DNA of 64,000 nucleotides from Candidatus Latescibacterota bacterium (GCA_021295655.1 JAGWBX010000002.1:62001-126000); one strand, 5' to 3'. Shown: positions 1 to 9,376, numbered from the stretch's first letter. The notes: generated by a model from the sequence alone, not told the origin. A program made the numbers and translations.

Positions 1-154
1 CGCTTTCTACCGCGTTATCCCGCAGCGTCGTCCGGCAGAGGTCGATCAGCTTCTCCTGGAGCGCCTCCTGCTCGTGCGTCAGTACCCACTGGGGGTCCCA
101 GTCGTAGTCCAGACCCCAGAACGCATCCGGACCCCACATCTTGGATTTGTTCAT
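1..154 (-). CDS. acyl-CoA dehydrogenase, N-terminal fragment (cut by window edge)
   Basis: The reading frame starts at an ATG at 152-154 behind a GGGAGG ribosome site and runs off the left edge, so only about 51 residues are visible. The peptide begins MNKSKMWGPDAFWG and continues with an LTHEQEALQEKLIDLCRTTL segment and a DNAVES motif, the usual opening helices of acyl-CoA dehydrogenases, FAD flavoenzymes that introduce an alpha-beta double bond into acyl-CoA thioesters. The substrate cannot be predicted because the catalytic glutamate and FAD-binding parts lie outside the window. It is the third gene in a minus-strand run after the glutamate-synthase-like gene and a small unknown gene. Confidence 0.72.
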   Translation of the reverse strand, partial: MNKSKMWGPDAFWGLDYDWDPQWVLTHEQEALQEKLIDLCRTTLRDNAVES

Positions 155-203
155 AACGCCTCCCGGTTCTATTGAGGTGCCGAGATTCTGACTCGACCGC
201 GCG

Positions 204-620
204 CTACCCGCGTGCGCCACCGTCGCCTTCATGTTTTATTCCGTACGCGTCGCCAAGTTCCATAACGGGATGCTTATCGGACATCTGAAACTTAACAAGC
301 AGTTCGCGCGCAATCATGTCACGCTCCTGCTGGTTGTCGGGCAGCGCCATATCTTCGGGAACAAGGACCCAGCCGTTGATATTCCGGTCGAATACCGCGG
401 GCTTTCCGTCTTCGTATCCCATATGTACGTCCTCAAGCCAGTTCAGGTCCCGCCATCCCATCGCCTCGATGTACCGCTTGAGGAACGGCGTTAGAAGCGT
501 ATAGTCCGGCGGCAGGTTCACATCGTACCGATATCCGATGTGCTGTCCGATTTCCTTCTCGCGGTCCGAGTCAAGCCCCGTGGACTTCAGGTAGTAGTTC
601 ACGTCTTCGGCTTCGTCCAT
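204..620 (-). CDS. uncharacterised 138-residue protein
   Basis: An intact small gene with an AGGAGA ribosome site 8 bases before the ATG and a TAG stop. The protein is acidic, soluble by appearance, rich in tyrosine and tryptophan, with no signal peptide or membrane segment. It contains a repeated aromatic/acidic texture (IGYRYDVNLPPDY, MGWRDLNWLEDVHMGYEDG) but no motif I recognise. It sits 105 bases after the FMN glutamate-synthase-like gene and about 50 bases before an acyl-CoA dehydrogenase, so it may be co-transcribed with them. Function unknown. Confidence 0.6.
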   Translation of the reverse strand: MDEAEDVNYYLKSTGLDSDREKEIGQHIGYRYDVNLPPDYTLLTPFLKRYIEAMGWRDLNWLEDVHMGYEDGKPAVFDRNINGWVLVPEDMALPDNQQERDMIARELLVKFQMSDKHPVMELGDAYGIKHEGDGGARG

Positions 621-725
621 CGGATTCTCCTGTTGCCGTGTACCGTCCGGGGAAGAAGAATACCAGGCCGGTGGGGTAGGTTGAGGTCTTCTTCCTTCTT
701 CCTTCTATTCGCGTCTTTCCACCGT

Positions 726-2090
726 TCAATACCTGTTCATATCCGGATGCCCCACCGTATGGCGGGTGCCCGCAAGCGGCACCTCCGCCATGGCGGATGC
801 TTCCATCGTCAGCGCGGCAAGATCCTCCGGCTCCAGGGAATGGACGTCGGTCTTGCCGCAGGCCCTCGCGAACATCTGGCATTCGATGGCCAGGGTATGC
901 AGGAAGTTATACACCCGTTCGGCCGCCTCATCCGGGTCCAGGCGGCTTCGAAGCACCGGGTCCTGGGTGGCCACGCCCACCGGACACAGCCCGGTATGAC
1001 AATGGTAGCAGTAACCCGCCGGAACGCCGACCGTACCCTCGTAGTCTGCCTCCGGGATATCCTTGTTGCAATTCAGCGCCACCATCGCCGCGGTGCCGAT
1101 CGCGACCGCATCGGCTCCGAGAGCAAGCGCCTTGGCAACGTCTGCTCCGTTACGTATCCCTCCCGCATAGACGAGTGTAATCTCCCCGGTCTTGCCGACG
1201 TCGTCCAGCGCCTTTCTGGCCTGCCTGATTGCCGCGATACCCGGCACGCCCGTCTCCTCGGTGGCCAGGTGGGGGCCCGCACCCGTCGAGCCCTCCATCC
1301 CGTCCATATAGATGCTGTCGGGCCCGGTCTTGGCCGCCATCCTCACATCGTCGTAGACCCGCGCCGCGCCGAGCTTCAGCTGGATGGGTATCTGCCAGTT
1401 GGTGGCCTCGCGAATCTCCTCGATCTTCAGGGCCAGATCGTCGGGGCCCAGCCAGTCCGGGTGCCTGGCCGGAGAACGCTGGTCGATCCCCGCGGGCAAC
1501 GAACGCATCTCAGCCACCTGGTCGGTCACCTTCTGGCCCATCAGGTGCCCGCCCAGGCCCACCTTGCATCCCTGACCGATGAAAAACTCCACGCCATCGG
1601 CAAGACGCATGTGGTGCGGATTGAACCCGTATCGGGACTGGATGCACTGGTACAGCCATTTCTCCGAATACCGCCGTTCGTCGGGCAGCATTCCGCCTTC
1701 TCCCGAACAGGTGGCGGTGCCTGCCATCGTGGCCCCTCTGGCCAGCGCCACCTTCGCTTCGTACGACAGCGCGCCGAAACTCATCCCCGTGATATAAACG
1801 GGAATATCCAGAACCAGCGGCCGTTCGGCCATGGGCCCAAGCACCGTCCGTGTTTCGCATTTTTCACGGTACCCCTCGATGACGAACCGGGTGAGCGTGC
1901 CCGGCAGAAACGTCAGGTCGTCCCACGATGGAATCTTTTTGAAGAGCGCCATGCCGCGCATGCGATACCGGCCCAGATTCGCCTTGATGTGTATATCGTC
2001 GATCACCTGAGGCGGAAACATGAAATTCTTGCCCAGAACCTGCGGATTCCGGTCGGTCCCTGCATTGCCATTGTCCGAACGCGTTTCCAT
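726..2090 (-). CDS. FMN- and Fe-S-binding glutamate synthase-domain protein
   Basis: A 454-residue stand-alone version of the FMN/synthase domain of glutamate synthase large subunit, like archaeal-type GltB and the MgsC/GlxD subunits of multi-part enzymes. In the family this domain carries FMN and a 3Fe-4S cluster and aminates or transfers to 2-oxoglutarate. Visible signs are the TIM-barrel segments ITGMSFGALSYEAK (residues 100-113), QIPIQLKLGAARV (about 233-245), YAGGIRNGADVAKALALGA (308-326) and the cluster-binding cysteines C361, C364 and C369 in YCYHCHTGLCPVG. No GATase domain is attached and no partner subunit is beside it, so the ammonia source and true reaction are unclear; an N-methylglutamate-type role is possible. 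ATG start with AAGGAGTGA upstream; stop is TGA. Confidence 0.8.
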   Translation of the reverse strand: METRSDNGNAGTDRNPQVLGKNFMFPPQVIDDIHIKANLGRYRMRGMALFKKIPSWDDLTFLPGTLTRFVIEGYREKCETRTVLGPMAERPLVLDIPVYITGMSFGALSYEAKVALARGATMAGTATCSGEGGMLPDERRYSEKWLYQCIQSRYGFNPHHMRLADGVEFFIGQGCKVGLGGHLMGQKVTDQVAEMRSLPAGIDQRSPARHPDWLGPDDLALKIEEIREATNWQIPIQLKLGAARVYDDVRMAAKTGPDSIYMDGMEGSTGAGPHLATEETGVPGIAAIRQARKALDDVGKTGEITLVYAGGIRNGADVAKALALGADAVAIGTAAMVALNCNKDIPEADYEGTVGVPAGYCYHCHTGLCPVGVATQDPVLRSRLDPDEAAERVYNFLHTLAIECQMFARACGKTDVHSLEPEDLAALTMEASAMAEVPLAGTRHTVGHPDMNRY

Positions 2091-2390
2091 AGCGTATCAC
2101 TCCTTGCTTCGCACACGGAACTGACGCCTTCACCCCGGGCGACCCACCGACTGACAGGCGTTCCTGCGATTCGTTTTCGTTATGGATGGGATTTCGTCAG
2201 ATAATACGGAAAGGACGCGTAATCTCAAAGGGGGAAACGTTGCGGGGGAACACGCGGAGGTCACTGACGCAAGGGATTCTCGAGCGCCGTGATTTCGTCA
2301 ATGGACAGCGGGCGGAAGGATGATTCCCGCACGTTCACAGACCCGGGCATGTCGCATCACGGTGTCGGGTTGTTTTCAAAAACCGCGACT
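2091..2390. other. intergenic region, no gene recognised
   Basis: About 300 bases between the glutamate-synthase-like gene, whose ribosome site lies at the left end, and the end of the methyltransferase gene. Reading frames here are short and have no protein-like composition. I see no convincing promoter, terminator or repeat. Confidence 0.5.
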
Positions 2391-3125
2391 TCATGCCCGC
2401 TGTTTCAACGCGAGATAGAGTCCACGATCCTGCATCAATCCATGGCTGTCGAATTCCGGCCTGAGTCCCTCATCCTCCAGAATATCCAGAAATCGCTCGC
2501 TGTCGAACAATGCCAATTCGTGGATGTCGCGGAAGTACCGCACGCCCAATTTGGTGGATAGCAGAAAATGGAAATCGAGAACGGCCAGGTTTCCGCGACG
2601 CCTGCTCACGCTGTGCCTGGAGATTCTGACGCCTTCTCGTTCCATGGTGCCACCGTTGATCGATCCCGGCCGAAACGTGCCGGTCGTGAAAAAGGGCTCT
2701 ATGACAAGAATGCCACCCGGTTTCAAATGTCTGCCAAAACAAGCGACCGTCTGCCTCAACTTCCGGTAGGTCCTCACGTAAGCAATCGAACTGAAGAGGC
2801 AGACAATGGCGTCGAAGCGGCGTTTCAGGTCGAAAAAGGTCATATCGCGACGAAGGAATGAGACACCGGGAACTTTCCTGCGGGCGATTTTCAGCATTTC
2901 CGGATTGAGGTCGATTCCCGTCACACGATAGTGTTCGCGCAGATACCGGGTATGTTCGCCGGTTCCGCATGCGACATCCAGCAGGGCGTTGCCCGATGAC
3001 AATCGATGCGACTGGATCAATTGATGAATCCGTGCGGCCTCGGACCGGTAGTCCTTCCACTGATAGAGAACATCGTAGTACGGGGCCAGTTCAGCCCACA
3101 TCTTTTCGGCTTCTGTCGATGCCAC
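2391..3125 (-). CDS. class I SAM-dependent methyltransferase
   Basis: A 244-residue protein with the Rossmann-like methyltransferase fold. Motif I is LLDVACGTGE (residues 48-57), followed by the acidic end of strand 2 (GIDLNPEMLKIAR), a RRDMTFFDL segment and the post-motif LKPGGILVIEPFF. It resembles small-molecule methyltransferases of the UbiE/BioC type; the substrate cannot be inferred. Start is GTG at 3123-3125 behind GAGGCGG. It lies 50 bases upstream of the end of the outer-membrane barrel gene, on the same strand, but there is no functional link that I can see. Confidence 0.8.
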   Translation of the reverse strand: MASTEAEKMWAELAPYYDVLYQWKDYRSEAARIHQLIQSHRLSSGNALLDVACGTGEHTRYLREHYRVTGIDLNPEMLKIARRKVPGVSFLRRDMTFFDLKRRFDAIVCLFSSIAYVRTYRKLRQTVACFGRHLKPGGILVIEPFFTTGTFRPGSINGGTMEREGVRISRHSVSRRRGNLAVLDFHFLLSTKLGVRYFRDIHELALFDSERFLDILEDEGLRPEFDSHGLMQDRGLYLALKQRA

Positions 3126-3176
3126 TGCAGCCGCCTCTCTTTACCGAAACCACGCAATGCGGCGTTTTGTGGCCGC

Positions 3177-4151
3177 CTATCTGGCGAGAAAATGATATGT
3201 TGCACCCACGTGGAGCTGGTAGTCGGAGGTCAGCTGACTCTCGTTCACGTTCTGGTAAACCGGTAGAGGCAATCGGGCCTCAAGATTCAGATTCTCCATC
3301 GCCCTCACGCCCACCTTCGGCGCCATATATAGCCACGTTCCCCCGCGTTTCCGGGCGATCTTTCCATATTGGAAATAATCGCGAGCCGTGTGAACGTGGT
3401 TCAGGCTCAGACCCGCGAAAAACAAGTCCCCATGCATATAATCCATCGAGAAGATGCCCTGAAACTCGTTCCCGTATTTGTATCCGTATACGTTCTCACG
3501 GGAAATGATGCGTGTGAAGAGCATACCGGAGAAGAACAGGTTATCGAATGCCCGCGACAGACTGACGGAGAAGATGGGGTCCATGCTGCCGGAACCCACC
3601 TGCAGCAGGTCGGCGAACCGACTGCCGTACTCATCGACGGCGTGGGTCGACCCGTTTGCGAGCTTGACACCTGCAGAAAAAAGCAGTCCGGGCAGTGCAT
3701 CCGGCAGAGGAGGCGCGAAATTCAACATCAGAACGACGTCGCTGAGACCGGCGGCGTGCCTGACATATTCGCCGCCCTGATACTGGTTGTCGTACTGACC
3801 CGGAAGAAGAATCTTGTCGTTGGTTATGGATCGAAACGGAAGCACCACGGCGGCTCCGAACCATTCCGTGACCCCGTAACTCGCGAATACCGAAACCGTT
3901 GAAATGTGGGTCACTTCCTGGTTGATGTTGGGGATCGGAGCGGTACCGAACATCGCATCGCCCAGATATTCGTACTCGTAGTTCAAGCTCAGAACGAAAA
4001 GGTCCTTCGTAATCAGACTTCCCTGCAGCATGCTCCCGCCCGGGAGTACGGGCCGGCGTCAGCTCACACCGGGTTGCGCCAGAACGAAGTTGTCCGCAAG
4101 AATCAGTTGGGCGAACATAAACAAAGGGAGAACCATGAAGACTCGTTTCAT
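3177..4151 (-). pseudogene. outer-membrane beta-barrel protein interrupted by an in-frame TGA
   Basis: From the ATG at 4149-4151, with GAGGAG 8 bases before it, the frame reads a signal peptide (MKRVFMVLPLFMFAQLILA, then a likely cut after VLA). A TGA follows at codon 31 (4059-4061). The same frame then stays open for 293 codons to 3177. The rest looks like an exported barrel: alternating amphipathic strands, many aromatic girdle residues, and a C-terminal strand ending LHVGATYHFLAR. It resembles transporter or phenol-degradation MetA-like barrels without a firm family call. An internal ATG at 4029 could start the long part, but that product would lack an export signal. The gene lies directly after a TlpA-like thioredoxin gene (44 bases). 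The stop could be a mutation, a sequencing error or a readthrough site. Confidence 0.62.
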
Positions 4152-4194
4152 CGTACACACTCCTCATGCAATGTGGTTGGTGTTCAATCGACCA

Positions 4195-4698
4195 CTACCC
4201 CTTCAGTGCCTTTTCCAGGATTTTTCTATATTTCCGAAAGGAGCCGTAACCCGAAAAAAGGACCTCCCCCCGGGCATTGACGATTACAACCGTGGGCGTC
4301 AACCGGGTTTCGAAGGCTTCGAACGCCCGGCCATCCGAATCGATGTAGCTGTGCAGCGTTTCCTTCCTGTCTGCGAAGAAGGTCTGAATTTCCGCGGCGC
4401 TGTTCTTCCACGCAATGCCGAAAACCTGGACCCTGTCGCCGAATTTATCCCTTAACTTGAAGACATTCTTCAAATCCTTCTTGCACGTCTTGCACCAGGT
4501 TGCCCACAAATAGACGAAGGATGTCCTGCCTTCACACACGTCGGCAAGATTCAGCGTATCTCCTTCGAGCGTGACAACCTGCACGCGGGGCACAGCCGGG
4601 GGTTTATCGCCCCCGGCAGCCGCGATATCGGGAAAACAACAGAACAGACTCGCACCCAGCACAATGCCGGCGAACCGGAATCGTTTCGTTCCGCCCAT
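4195..4698 (-). CDS. exported TlpA-like thioredoxin-fold protein
   Basis: A 167-residue periplasmic thiol-disulfide protein. It has an N-terminal signal sequence (residues 1-27, ending DIAAA) and the active site WATWCKTC with C69 and C72, followed by the cis-proline segment LTPTVVIVNARGEV. The family reduces or resolves disulfides on exported proteins, for example in cytochrome maturation or metal delivery. I chose the ATG at 4696-4698 because AGGAGTGA precedes it; a longer frame upstream has no such site. It lies between the NHL-repeat lipoprotein and the interrupted barrel gene, giving a propeller-thioredoxin-barrel set of exported proteins. Confidence 0.82.
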   Translation of the reverse strand: MGGTKRFRFAGIVLGASLFCCFPDIAAAGGDKPPAVPRVQVVTLEGDTLNLADVCEGRTSFVYLWATWCKTCKKDLKNVFKLRDKFGDRVQVFGIAWKNSAAEIQTFFADRKETLHSYIDSDGRAFEAFETRLTPTVVIVNARGEVLFSGYGSFRKYRKILEKALKG

Positions 4699-4764
4699 GA
4701 GCTCACTCCTGAAACAGCGGTATCGGATCCCGGTGGCCATACCTCCCGCTTACCTGCCGGGAGA

Positions 4765-5961
4765 TCATCGTACGGCGATGTGCTTGTACACCACGCGGAT
4801 CCGATGGTTGAAGGTATCGGCGATGTACAGATTTTCGTCCTGATCGAGCGCGACCCCATAGGGGCTCCTGAGTTTTCCCCATCTTGGGTGATCGCTGTCG
4901 CCCTTGAAACCAGGCTCCCCGCACCGGCCGGCAAGCGTGGTGATTGTCCCGTTCGTATCCACCTTCCGGATACAATGGTTGCCGGTATCGGCTATATACA
5001 GATTTCCCTCCGCGTCGACCGCCACGTCGCTGGGGCGTGAAAGGCTGGCCTGGGTCGCCGGCCCGCCGTCTCCGGAATACGTACCGGCGGTTGCGCCGAT
5101 ACTGCCGCCGCCGGCCACCGTGCTGATCCTGCCGGTGGTGTCCACCATGCGTATGCGGTTGTTGAACGTATCGGCGATAAACAGGTTGCCCCGGCGATCC
5201 ATCGCAATCCGGCCGGCGGGCTGCGCGGCGTCTCCAGTGGGCGCGTAGAGGTCGGCCAGGATCGCGGGACCGCCGTCCCCGGCAAACCCCTCCCGTCCGG
5301 TGCCCGCAACGGTGGAGATCGTACCGTTCAGATCAACCATTCGAATACGGAGGTTGCCCTGGTCTGAGATATACATGCGGCCGGACGGATCGAAGGTCGT
5401 GGAACTCGGCAGATTCAACGAGGCCTCGAGTGCGGGGCCGCCATCGCCCCCAAACCCGCGATCGCCCCGGCCGGCGATCGGCTCGATGCGGCGCGTGGTG
5501 AATTCGTACCTCAGGATCCTTGAATTCTGCCAGGCCGACAGAACCAACCGTCCCTGCGGATCGAAGGAAATATGGGTCGGATGATCGACGCCCACCTCCA
5601 GCGCGGGGCCCGCAAGCGCCTCGCCCGGTTCGCCGCTGCCGATCAGGGGACGCACGATACCGTTGTCGATCACGACAACCCGATTGTTGTTCCAGTCCAG
5701 GATGTAGGTCCGACGGTCGGGGCCCACGGCTATATCCTGAGGAAAATACAGTTCCGTGTCCAGAGGACCGGATCCCGAGGCATTCCTGCCCGGATCTCCC
5801 GTGCCGGCGATGGTGATCATGATCCCATAGGGCAACCCGGGGTACTCTTCGTAAAGATCGTCATCCACCGTGGGCGGCGTTTTTCCGCAGGCAGCCAGAG
5901 CCAGGAACAGGCCGAACACCGGCAACTGGCGCAACCGCACGTGTCCGAGGATTTTCATCAT
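4765..5961 (-). CDS. NHL-repeat beta-propeller lipoprotein
   Basis: About 398 residues. The N-terminus is a lipoprotein signal (hydrophobic stretch then LALAACGK, with the lipobox cysteine), so the protein is probably anchored in an envelope membrane. The mature part is built of repeated NHL/SMP-30-like blades of the form DGGPA..A.L..P...A.D..G..YIAD..N..IR.VD. At least five blades are visible, making a propeller. Such propellers bind ligands or proteins and some are enzymes; nothing here decides which. Two adjacent ATGs (5961 and 5958) are possible starts and neither has a strong ribosome site. A dispersed 43-bp repeat lies 57 bases upstream. Confidence 0.78.
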   Translation of the reverse strand: MMKILGHVRLRQLPVFGLFLALAACGKTPPTVDDDLYEEYPGLPYGIMITIAGTGDPGRNASGSGPLDTELYFPQDIAVGPDRRTYILDWNNNRVVVIDNGIVRPLIGSGEPGEALAGPALEVGVDHPTHISFDPQGRLVLSAWQNSRILRYEFTTRRIEPIAGRGDRGFGGDGGPALEASLNLPSSTTFDPSGRMYISDQGNLRIRMVDLNGTISTVAGTGREGFAGDGGPAILADLYAPTGDAAQPAGRIAMDRRGNLFIADTFNNRIRMVDTTGRISTVAGGGSIGATAGTYSGDGGPATQASLSRPSDVAVDAEGNLYIADTGNHCIRKVDTNGTITTLAGRCGEPGFKGDSDHPRWGKLRSPYGVALDQDENLYIADTFNHRIRVVYKHIAVR

Positions 5962-6017
5962 CCGCAATCTAACCCTGATTCGCAATTCTTCGGGGAAGTA
6001 AAACCGAACATATGCAA

Positions 6018-6060
6018 TTTGACGACCGTTACGCCCCGTTTCAGGGGTCTTCGTCGCGTC
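6018..6060 (+). repeat. dispersed 43-bp repeat B, copy 1
   Basis: This block matches 51340-51382 in the opposite orientation at 40 of 43 positions. It contains a hairpin-forming core (CGCCCC, GTTTCA, GGGG). Both copies sit in short gaps just upstream of minus-strand genes. It has no coding sense of its own. Confidence 0.7.
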
Positions 6061-6110
6061 GCCGGTCAACCGGATGTGATCCGCGTGTCGCGGATCCACG
6101 GATCCCGCCG

Positions 6111-6995
6111 TCAGTCACCGGCAAACGCACGATATTGTGCCAGCGGCTGGGACATTTCCTCATCTAATTCGGTCAATACAAGCCGCATGCGTACCGTGCG
6201 CGTGCTGCCGGGCACCAGGTCGTCGCCGAAGAGAGAAAAATCGAACGCGCTGTAGTCCGTCATGCGATCGGCTTCGTTGTCCACGTGGTACCGTGTACTG
6301 ATGGCATAACAGTCCGTTTCCGTCGACATCAACACAACGCCCAACCGATTCCCGGCGTCCGAGAGGAACGAGAACGGATAGCCATAGTAACGGACCGGGC
6401 ACATCTGCACGGTGGGCGAGTTGCTCTCGCTGCGGTTCCATCGTCCGTCGACGCAACGCCTCGCGGCGTGCGGGTCTCGCGGAAACACGATGACGGTCCC
6501 GCGAAAGACGTCATTCACCATGGGTACAACCAGTTCGGGGGCCTCGCTTGCCCGGCCGTACCGGCTTCCGTGCAGATAGACGTGGGGCCGGAGCGTCCTG
6601 TCGAAATAATTGGACAGGAAGAGCTCATATCCCGCATAGGTCCCTTCGCAGGCGACCGTCACCGTCAGGTCGATACAGTTCGTCCCGACCACCTCGTATC
6701 GGGCGGTCAGCGCAGCCTGATGGGTTTCAGTAGCAGACCAATGCATTTCAACGGCGTTGTCCCGGGCGTTGATGGTCCGGTCCATCAATCGAGGTTGATC
6801 CAGTCCCTGGTGAACCGCAAACAACCGGAACAGGTTCAATGCCGAAAATTCAGGGTGGATCACCTGCCTGCCGGTAACCTTATCCGTAAGCGTCCACACC
6901 CCGTGATAGTCTCCCGACGCACGGATTTCGCCGGTCATCGCCTCCGTTTCGAAATGATAGGTATCGGCAACGGGACGATAAACGAGGTCGGCCAT
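6111..6995 (-). CDS. uncharacterised protein, possibly carbohydrate-associated
   Basis: A 294-residue cytosolic-looking protein with no signal peptide. It is strongly beta in character (for example GTYAGYELFLSNYFDRTLRPHVYLHGSRYG and VRMRLVLTEL), with conserved-looking aromatic and histidine residues. The texture is like galactose-mutarotase-type beta-sandwiches, but I cannot name a family. Start ATG 6993-6995 has AAAGGAGCG before it. It precedes, within 23 bases, the end of a ceramidase-like gene, suggesting one transcript with the catabolic genes upstream. Confidence 0.6.
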   Translation of the reverse strand: MADLVYRPVADTYHFETEAMTGEIRASGDYHGVWTLTDKVTGRQVIHPEFSALNLFRLFAVHQGLDQPRLMDRTINARDNAVEMHWSATETHQAALTARYEVVGTNCIDLTVTVACEGTYAGYELFLSNYFDRTLRPHVYLHGSRYGRASEAPELVVPMVNDVFRGTVIVFPRDPHAARRCVDGRWNRSESNSPTVQMCPVRYYGYPFSFLSDAGNRLGVVLMSTETDCYAISTRYHVDNEADRMTDYSAFDFSLFGDDLVPGSTRTVRMRLVLTELDEEMSQPLAQYRAFAGD

Positions 6996-7018
6996 TTTCG
7001 CTCCTTTGTTCTGCACCG

Positions 7019-8467
7019 TTATTCAGCGGCGATCTTTCCAATTCGTTCCGCAATCGCACCGGTCAGGATCTCCAGGCAGCCGGGCGCCAGACTCGACGGC
7101 TCCTCCTGGTAGAGTCCCTTTCCGTACGCGTCTTTCCGCAACAGGTACGCGACCTGTACATTGCCCGCCAGAGGAGAAACCAGAATCGCGAACCGGGGAA
7201 ATCGCCGGCGCAGTGCCACCTGAAGATCGCTGTAGGGTTCCCCGCCGCAGGTCACCCATATCGAGTCTCCCATACGGCATACGGAGAATCGATACGGGTA
7301 CGTCTCGCCCGGCGGCAGGTTCGCGATCCGCGCGAGCCATCGCCGGGCACGCTCCGCCCTTGCGCCGCAGGATCGCGCCTCTTCCGCGGCTCCGGCCGCA
7401 TCGGCAGCCCGTTCGGCTTCCGACCATCGCGCCACCTCATCCCTGAGCGATTCCGGGTCCTGCCGTTTTTTCATCGGCAGGTCTACGGAATACACGCCGC
7501 GGGCAAAAGCGGATACCTCCTGCAAACGCTCCCGGCCAAATGCCGCGTGCGCCCAGGCGCCGATTGTGGCGCCCGAAATTACGGGACCCCGGTATTCGAA
7601 ATCCGTACCCGGCGGCCCCATCGACATCAGAACGGAAAGCGCCGCAAACCCGAGCTGGCGTCCGTTCTTTTCCGCGACGTCGAGATCCCCCACGAATCCG
7701 TCTTTCGGACCCAGGTCCCCGCAGGGCGCCAGTGCGAACATGCAGGGCGCGTCCGTCACCCGCTCGACTTCCGTCCGCATCGCACCCACGTAATCCGGGC
7801 TGATCAGGGTATTCTTCCATGCAAGCGTGGTCGGGTGGCACGCGTAATTCACCACCGTCGCCACGGTCCTGCCATTACTTTCACTCAGGCGTCCCACCAG
7901 AAGGGTATCGTCGCCGTTGCCTTCCGGATTGTACCCGCAGACGTAACCATCGAAAACCTCATCCCGGTAATCCCGGTCGGCCGCCATGCCGCAATGACCG
8001 GAGGCGTATGTAACCAGCACCTCCCGCAACCCTGATATCGCCTCCTCGCAGGCCGCCGCCAGCTTTTCTCCCACCTCCTTCAGAAACGGCTCGATCAGTT
8101 CGCCTCCGGGCATGCCGAAACGATCCGGTGCGTACCATCCGGAGGCATGGGTATGGGAGAACGTCACGTCCACCCGATCCGGGCCGACCCCCGCGGCATC
8201 GCCAAGCGCGTTGACGAGGGCCGCATATTGTTGCGCAACCAGACCGACCAGGTCCAGATGCGCCCGGACCAGCCGAACTTCCCCCGGTGCGTCCACCGAC
8301 CCGAAAACCAGCACGTCGCCCAGAATCGGGCGATGAACGCCCGTGGCCCTGTCGTGCCTGGCCGCGCCCCACATACGGTGATAGATTCCCACCGGCGGCG
8401 TTATATCCACGCGCGCAAAGCCGAAGCGCACGCGGGAGGTCGGCGCACGCTCCCTTCTCCGATCCAT
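7019..8467 (-). CDS. neutral/alkaline ceramidase-like hydrolase
   Basis: About 482 residues matching the N-terminal domain of neutral/alkaline non-lysosomal ceramidases, zinc amidases. Seen in the sequence: FGFARVDITPPVG near the start, a probable zinc site FSHTHASGWYAPD, and a second histidine motif VVNYACHPTTL. Family members without the C-terminal domain often hydrolyse other amides, so the lipid substrate is not assured. There is no signal peptide. ATG at 8467 is preferred because GGAGAAGGT lies just upstream; an ATG 15 bases earlier is the alternative. Neighbours are a phytanoyl-CoA dioxygenase and a propeller glycosidase-like gene, all on the minus strand. Confidence 0.75.
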   Translation of the reverse strand: MDRRRERAPTSRVRFGFARVDITPPVGIYHRMWGAARHDRATGVHRPILGDVLVFGSVDAPGEVRLVRAHLDLVGLVAQQYAALVNALGDAAGVGPDRVDVTFSHTHASGWYAPDRFGMPGGELIEPFLKEVGEKLAAACEEAISGLREVLVTYASGHCGMAADRDYRDEVFDGYVCGYNPEGNGDDTLLVGRLSESNGRTVATVVNYACHPTTLAWKNTLISPDYVGAMRTEVERVTDAPCMFALAPCGDLGPKDGFVGDLDVAEKNGRQLGFAALSVLMSMGPPGTDFEYRGPVISGATIGAWAHAAFGRERLQEVSAFARGVYSVDLPMKKRQDPESLRDEVARWSEAERAADAAGAAEEARSCGARAERARRWLARIANLPPGETYPYRFSVCRMGDSIWVTCGGEPYSDLQVALRRRFPRFAILVSPLAGNVQVAYLLRKDAYGKGLYQEEPSSLAPGCLEILTGAIAERIGKIAAE

Positions 8468-8557
8468 ACTGACCTTCTCCATAACAGCAATCCCGGATGT
8501 GAACCCATTTGCAACCTGTGCCAGGGTCCGCGTTCAAGCCGCCGCCGTTTTCGGCAG

Positions 8558-9280
8558 TTATCGCAGTTGATACGCGATCGCATATGCCATCTTGTGCTCG
8601 CCCGAACGGTTTACCTCGGAACGATGCCACGTGTAGTTCGAGAAGAAGGCGGCGTCGCCGGGCTGCATCGGCAACACCACCTCTCCGGATAGGTCCGCTC
8701 CCGCCGTGGGAATCCGCCACCGGGTAAACGCGTCGCCGGTCCGCGCGGCGTAATAGTTGGGCTCATCGAAGTATTTCTCATGCGGCACCAGTGTCCAATC
8801 CTTCTGGGTTCCCGGCAGAATACCCAGCGCGCTGGCGTCCATCCCCACCACATCCAGCGCGATCCAGGCATTGCAGCCTCGCCCCGGCTCGATCTTCCAG
8901 TAGTAGGAATCCTGGTGATAGAAGGACTGGCCGTCGATCGCCCGGTTCTTGATCAGGGCCTGATCGGTAAACCGCTTCACCGGTCCGCCCAGAAGCTGCG
9001 ACATCGCTCCCCGCAGATTGGCGTGGTCCGCGATCTCACGGAAGACGGCCTCCTGTCTGGCCGGTCTCTGGACGCCGATCGGTACGAACCCACCCCTTTT
9101 ATTGCGGTACGTCCCGGGGTCCAGAACCTGGAAATGCAGGTCCGGCCAGTCGTGTTCCCCCTCCATTATTTCCAGAAGCCGTTTTCGGGCGCGGGCCGCC
9201 TCAGCGGCCGAGATCAACCCTTCCACCGTTGTATATCCATCCTGCCGGTACTGCCGCAGCTTCGACTCATCCAGCTTCAT
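8558..9280 (-). CDS. phytanoyl-CoA dioxygenase family protein (PhyH)
   Basis: A 240-residue Fe(II)/2-oxoglutarate oxygenase. The iron ligands are H122 and D124 in FYHQDSYYWK and H219 in NYTWHRSEVN; R225 or K230 shortly after is a candidate 2-oxoglutarate anchor. The family hydroxylates acyl chains or small metabolites; these genomes often carry many paralogues, so a specific substrate should not be assumed. Start ATG 9278-9280 has GGGAGAA 7 bases upstream. It stands between the ceramidase-like gene and a glycosidase-like gene. Confidence 0.85.
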   Translation of the reverse strand: MKLDESKLRQYRQDGYTTVEGLISAAEAARARKRLLEIMEGEHDWPDLHFQVLDPGTYRNKRGGFVPIGVQRPARQEAVFREIADHANLRGAMSQLLGGPVKRFTDQALIKNRAIDGQSFYHQDSYYWKIEPGRGCNAWIALDVVGMDASALGILPGTQKDWTLVPHEKYFDEPNYYAARTGDAFTRWRIPTAGADLSGEVVLPMQPGDAAFFSNYTWHRSEVNRSGEHKMAYAIAYQLR

Positions 9281-9376
9281 GGGTCATTCTCCCGATGTTC
9301 CCGTTCTCAACACAGGTTCTGACGATGCCCACGTGTTCCGGGCCCGACCTCTCGAACCCGCATTGGAAGCACCCGG

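Noticed and set aside
540..2204. Long plus-strand open frame (554 codons) over the glutamate-synthase-like gene
   Set aside because: Arginine- and histidine-rich composition, no ribosome site, and it exactly shadows a gene with clear motifs. The same holds for 11061-12209, 17473-19278, 25413-26690 and 60993-62846.
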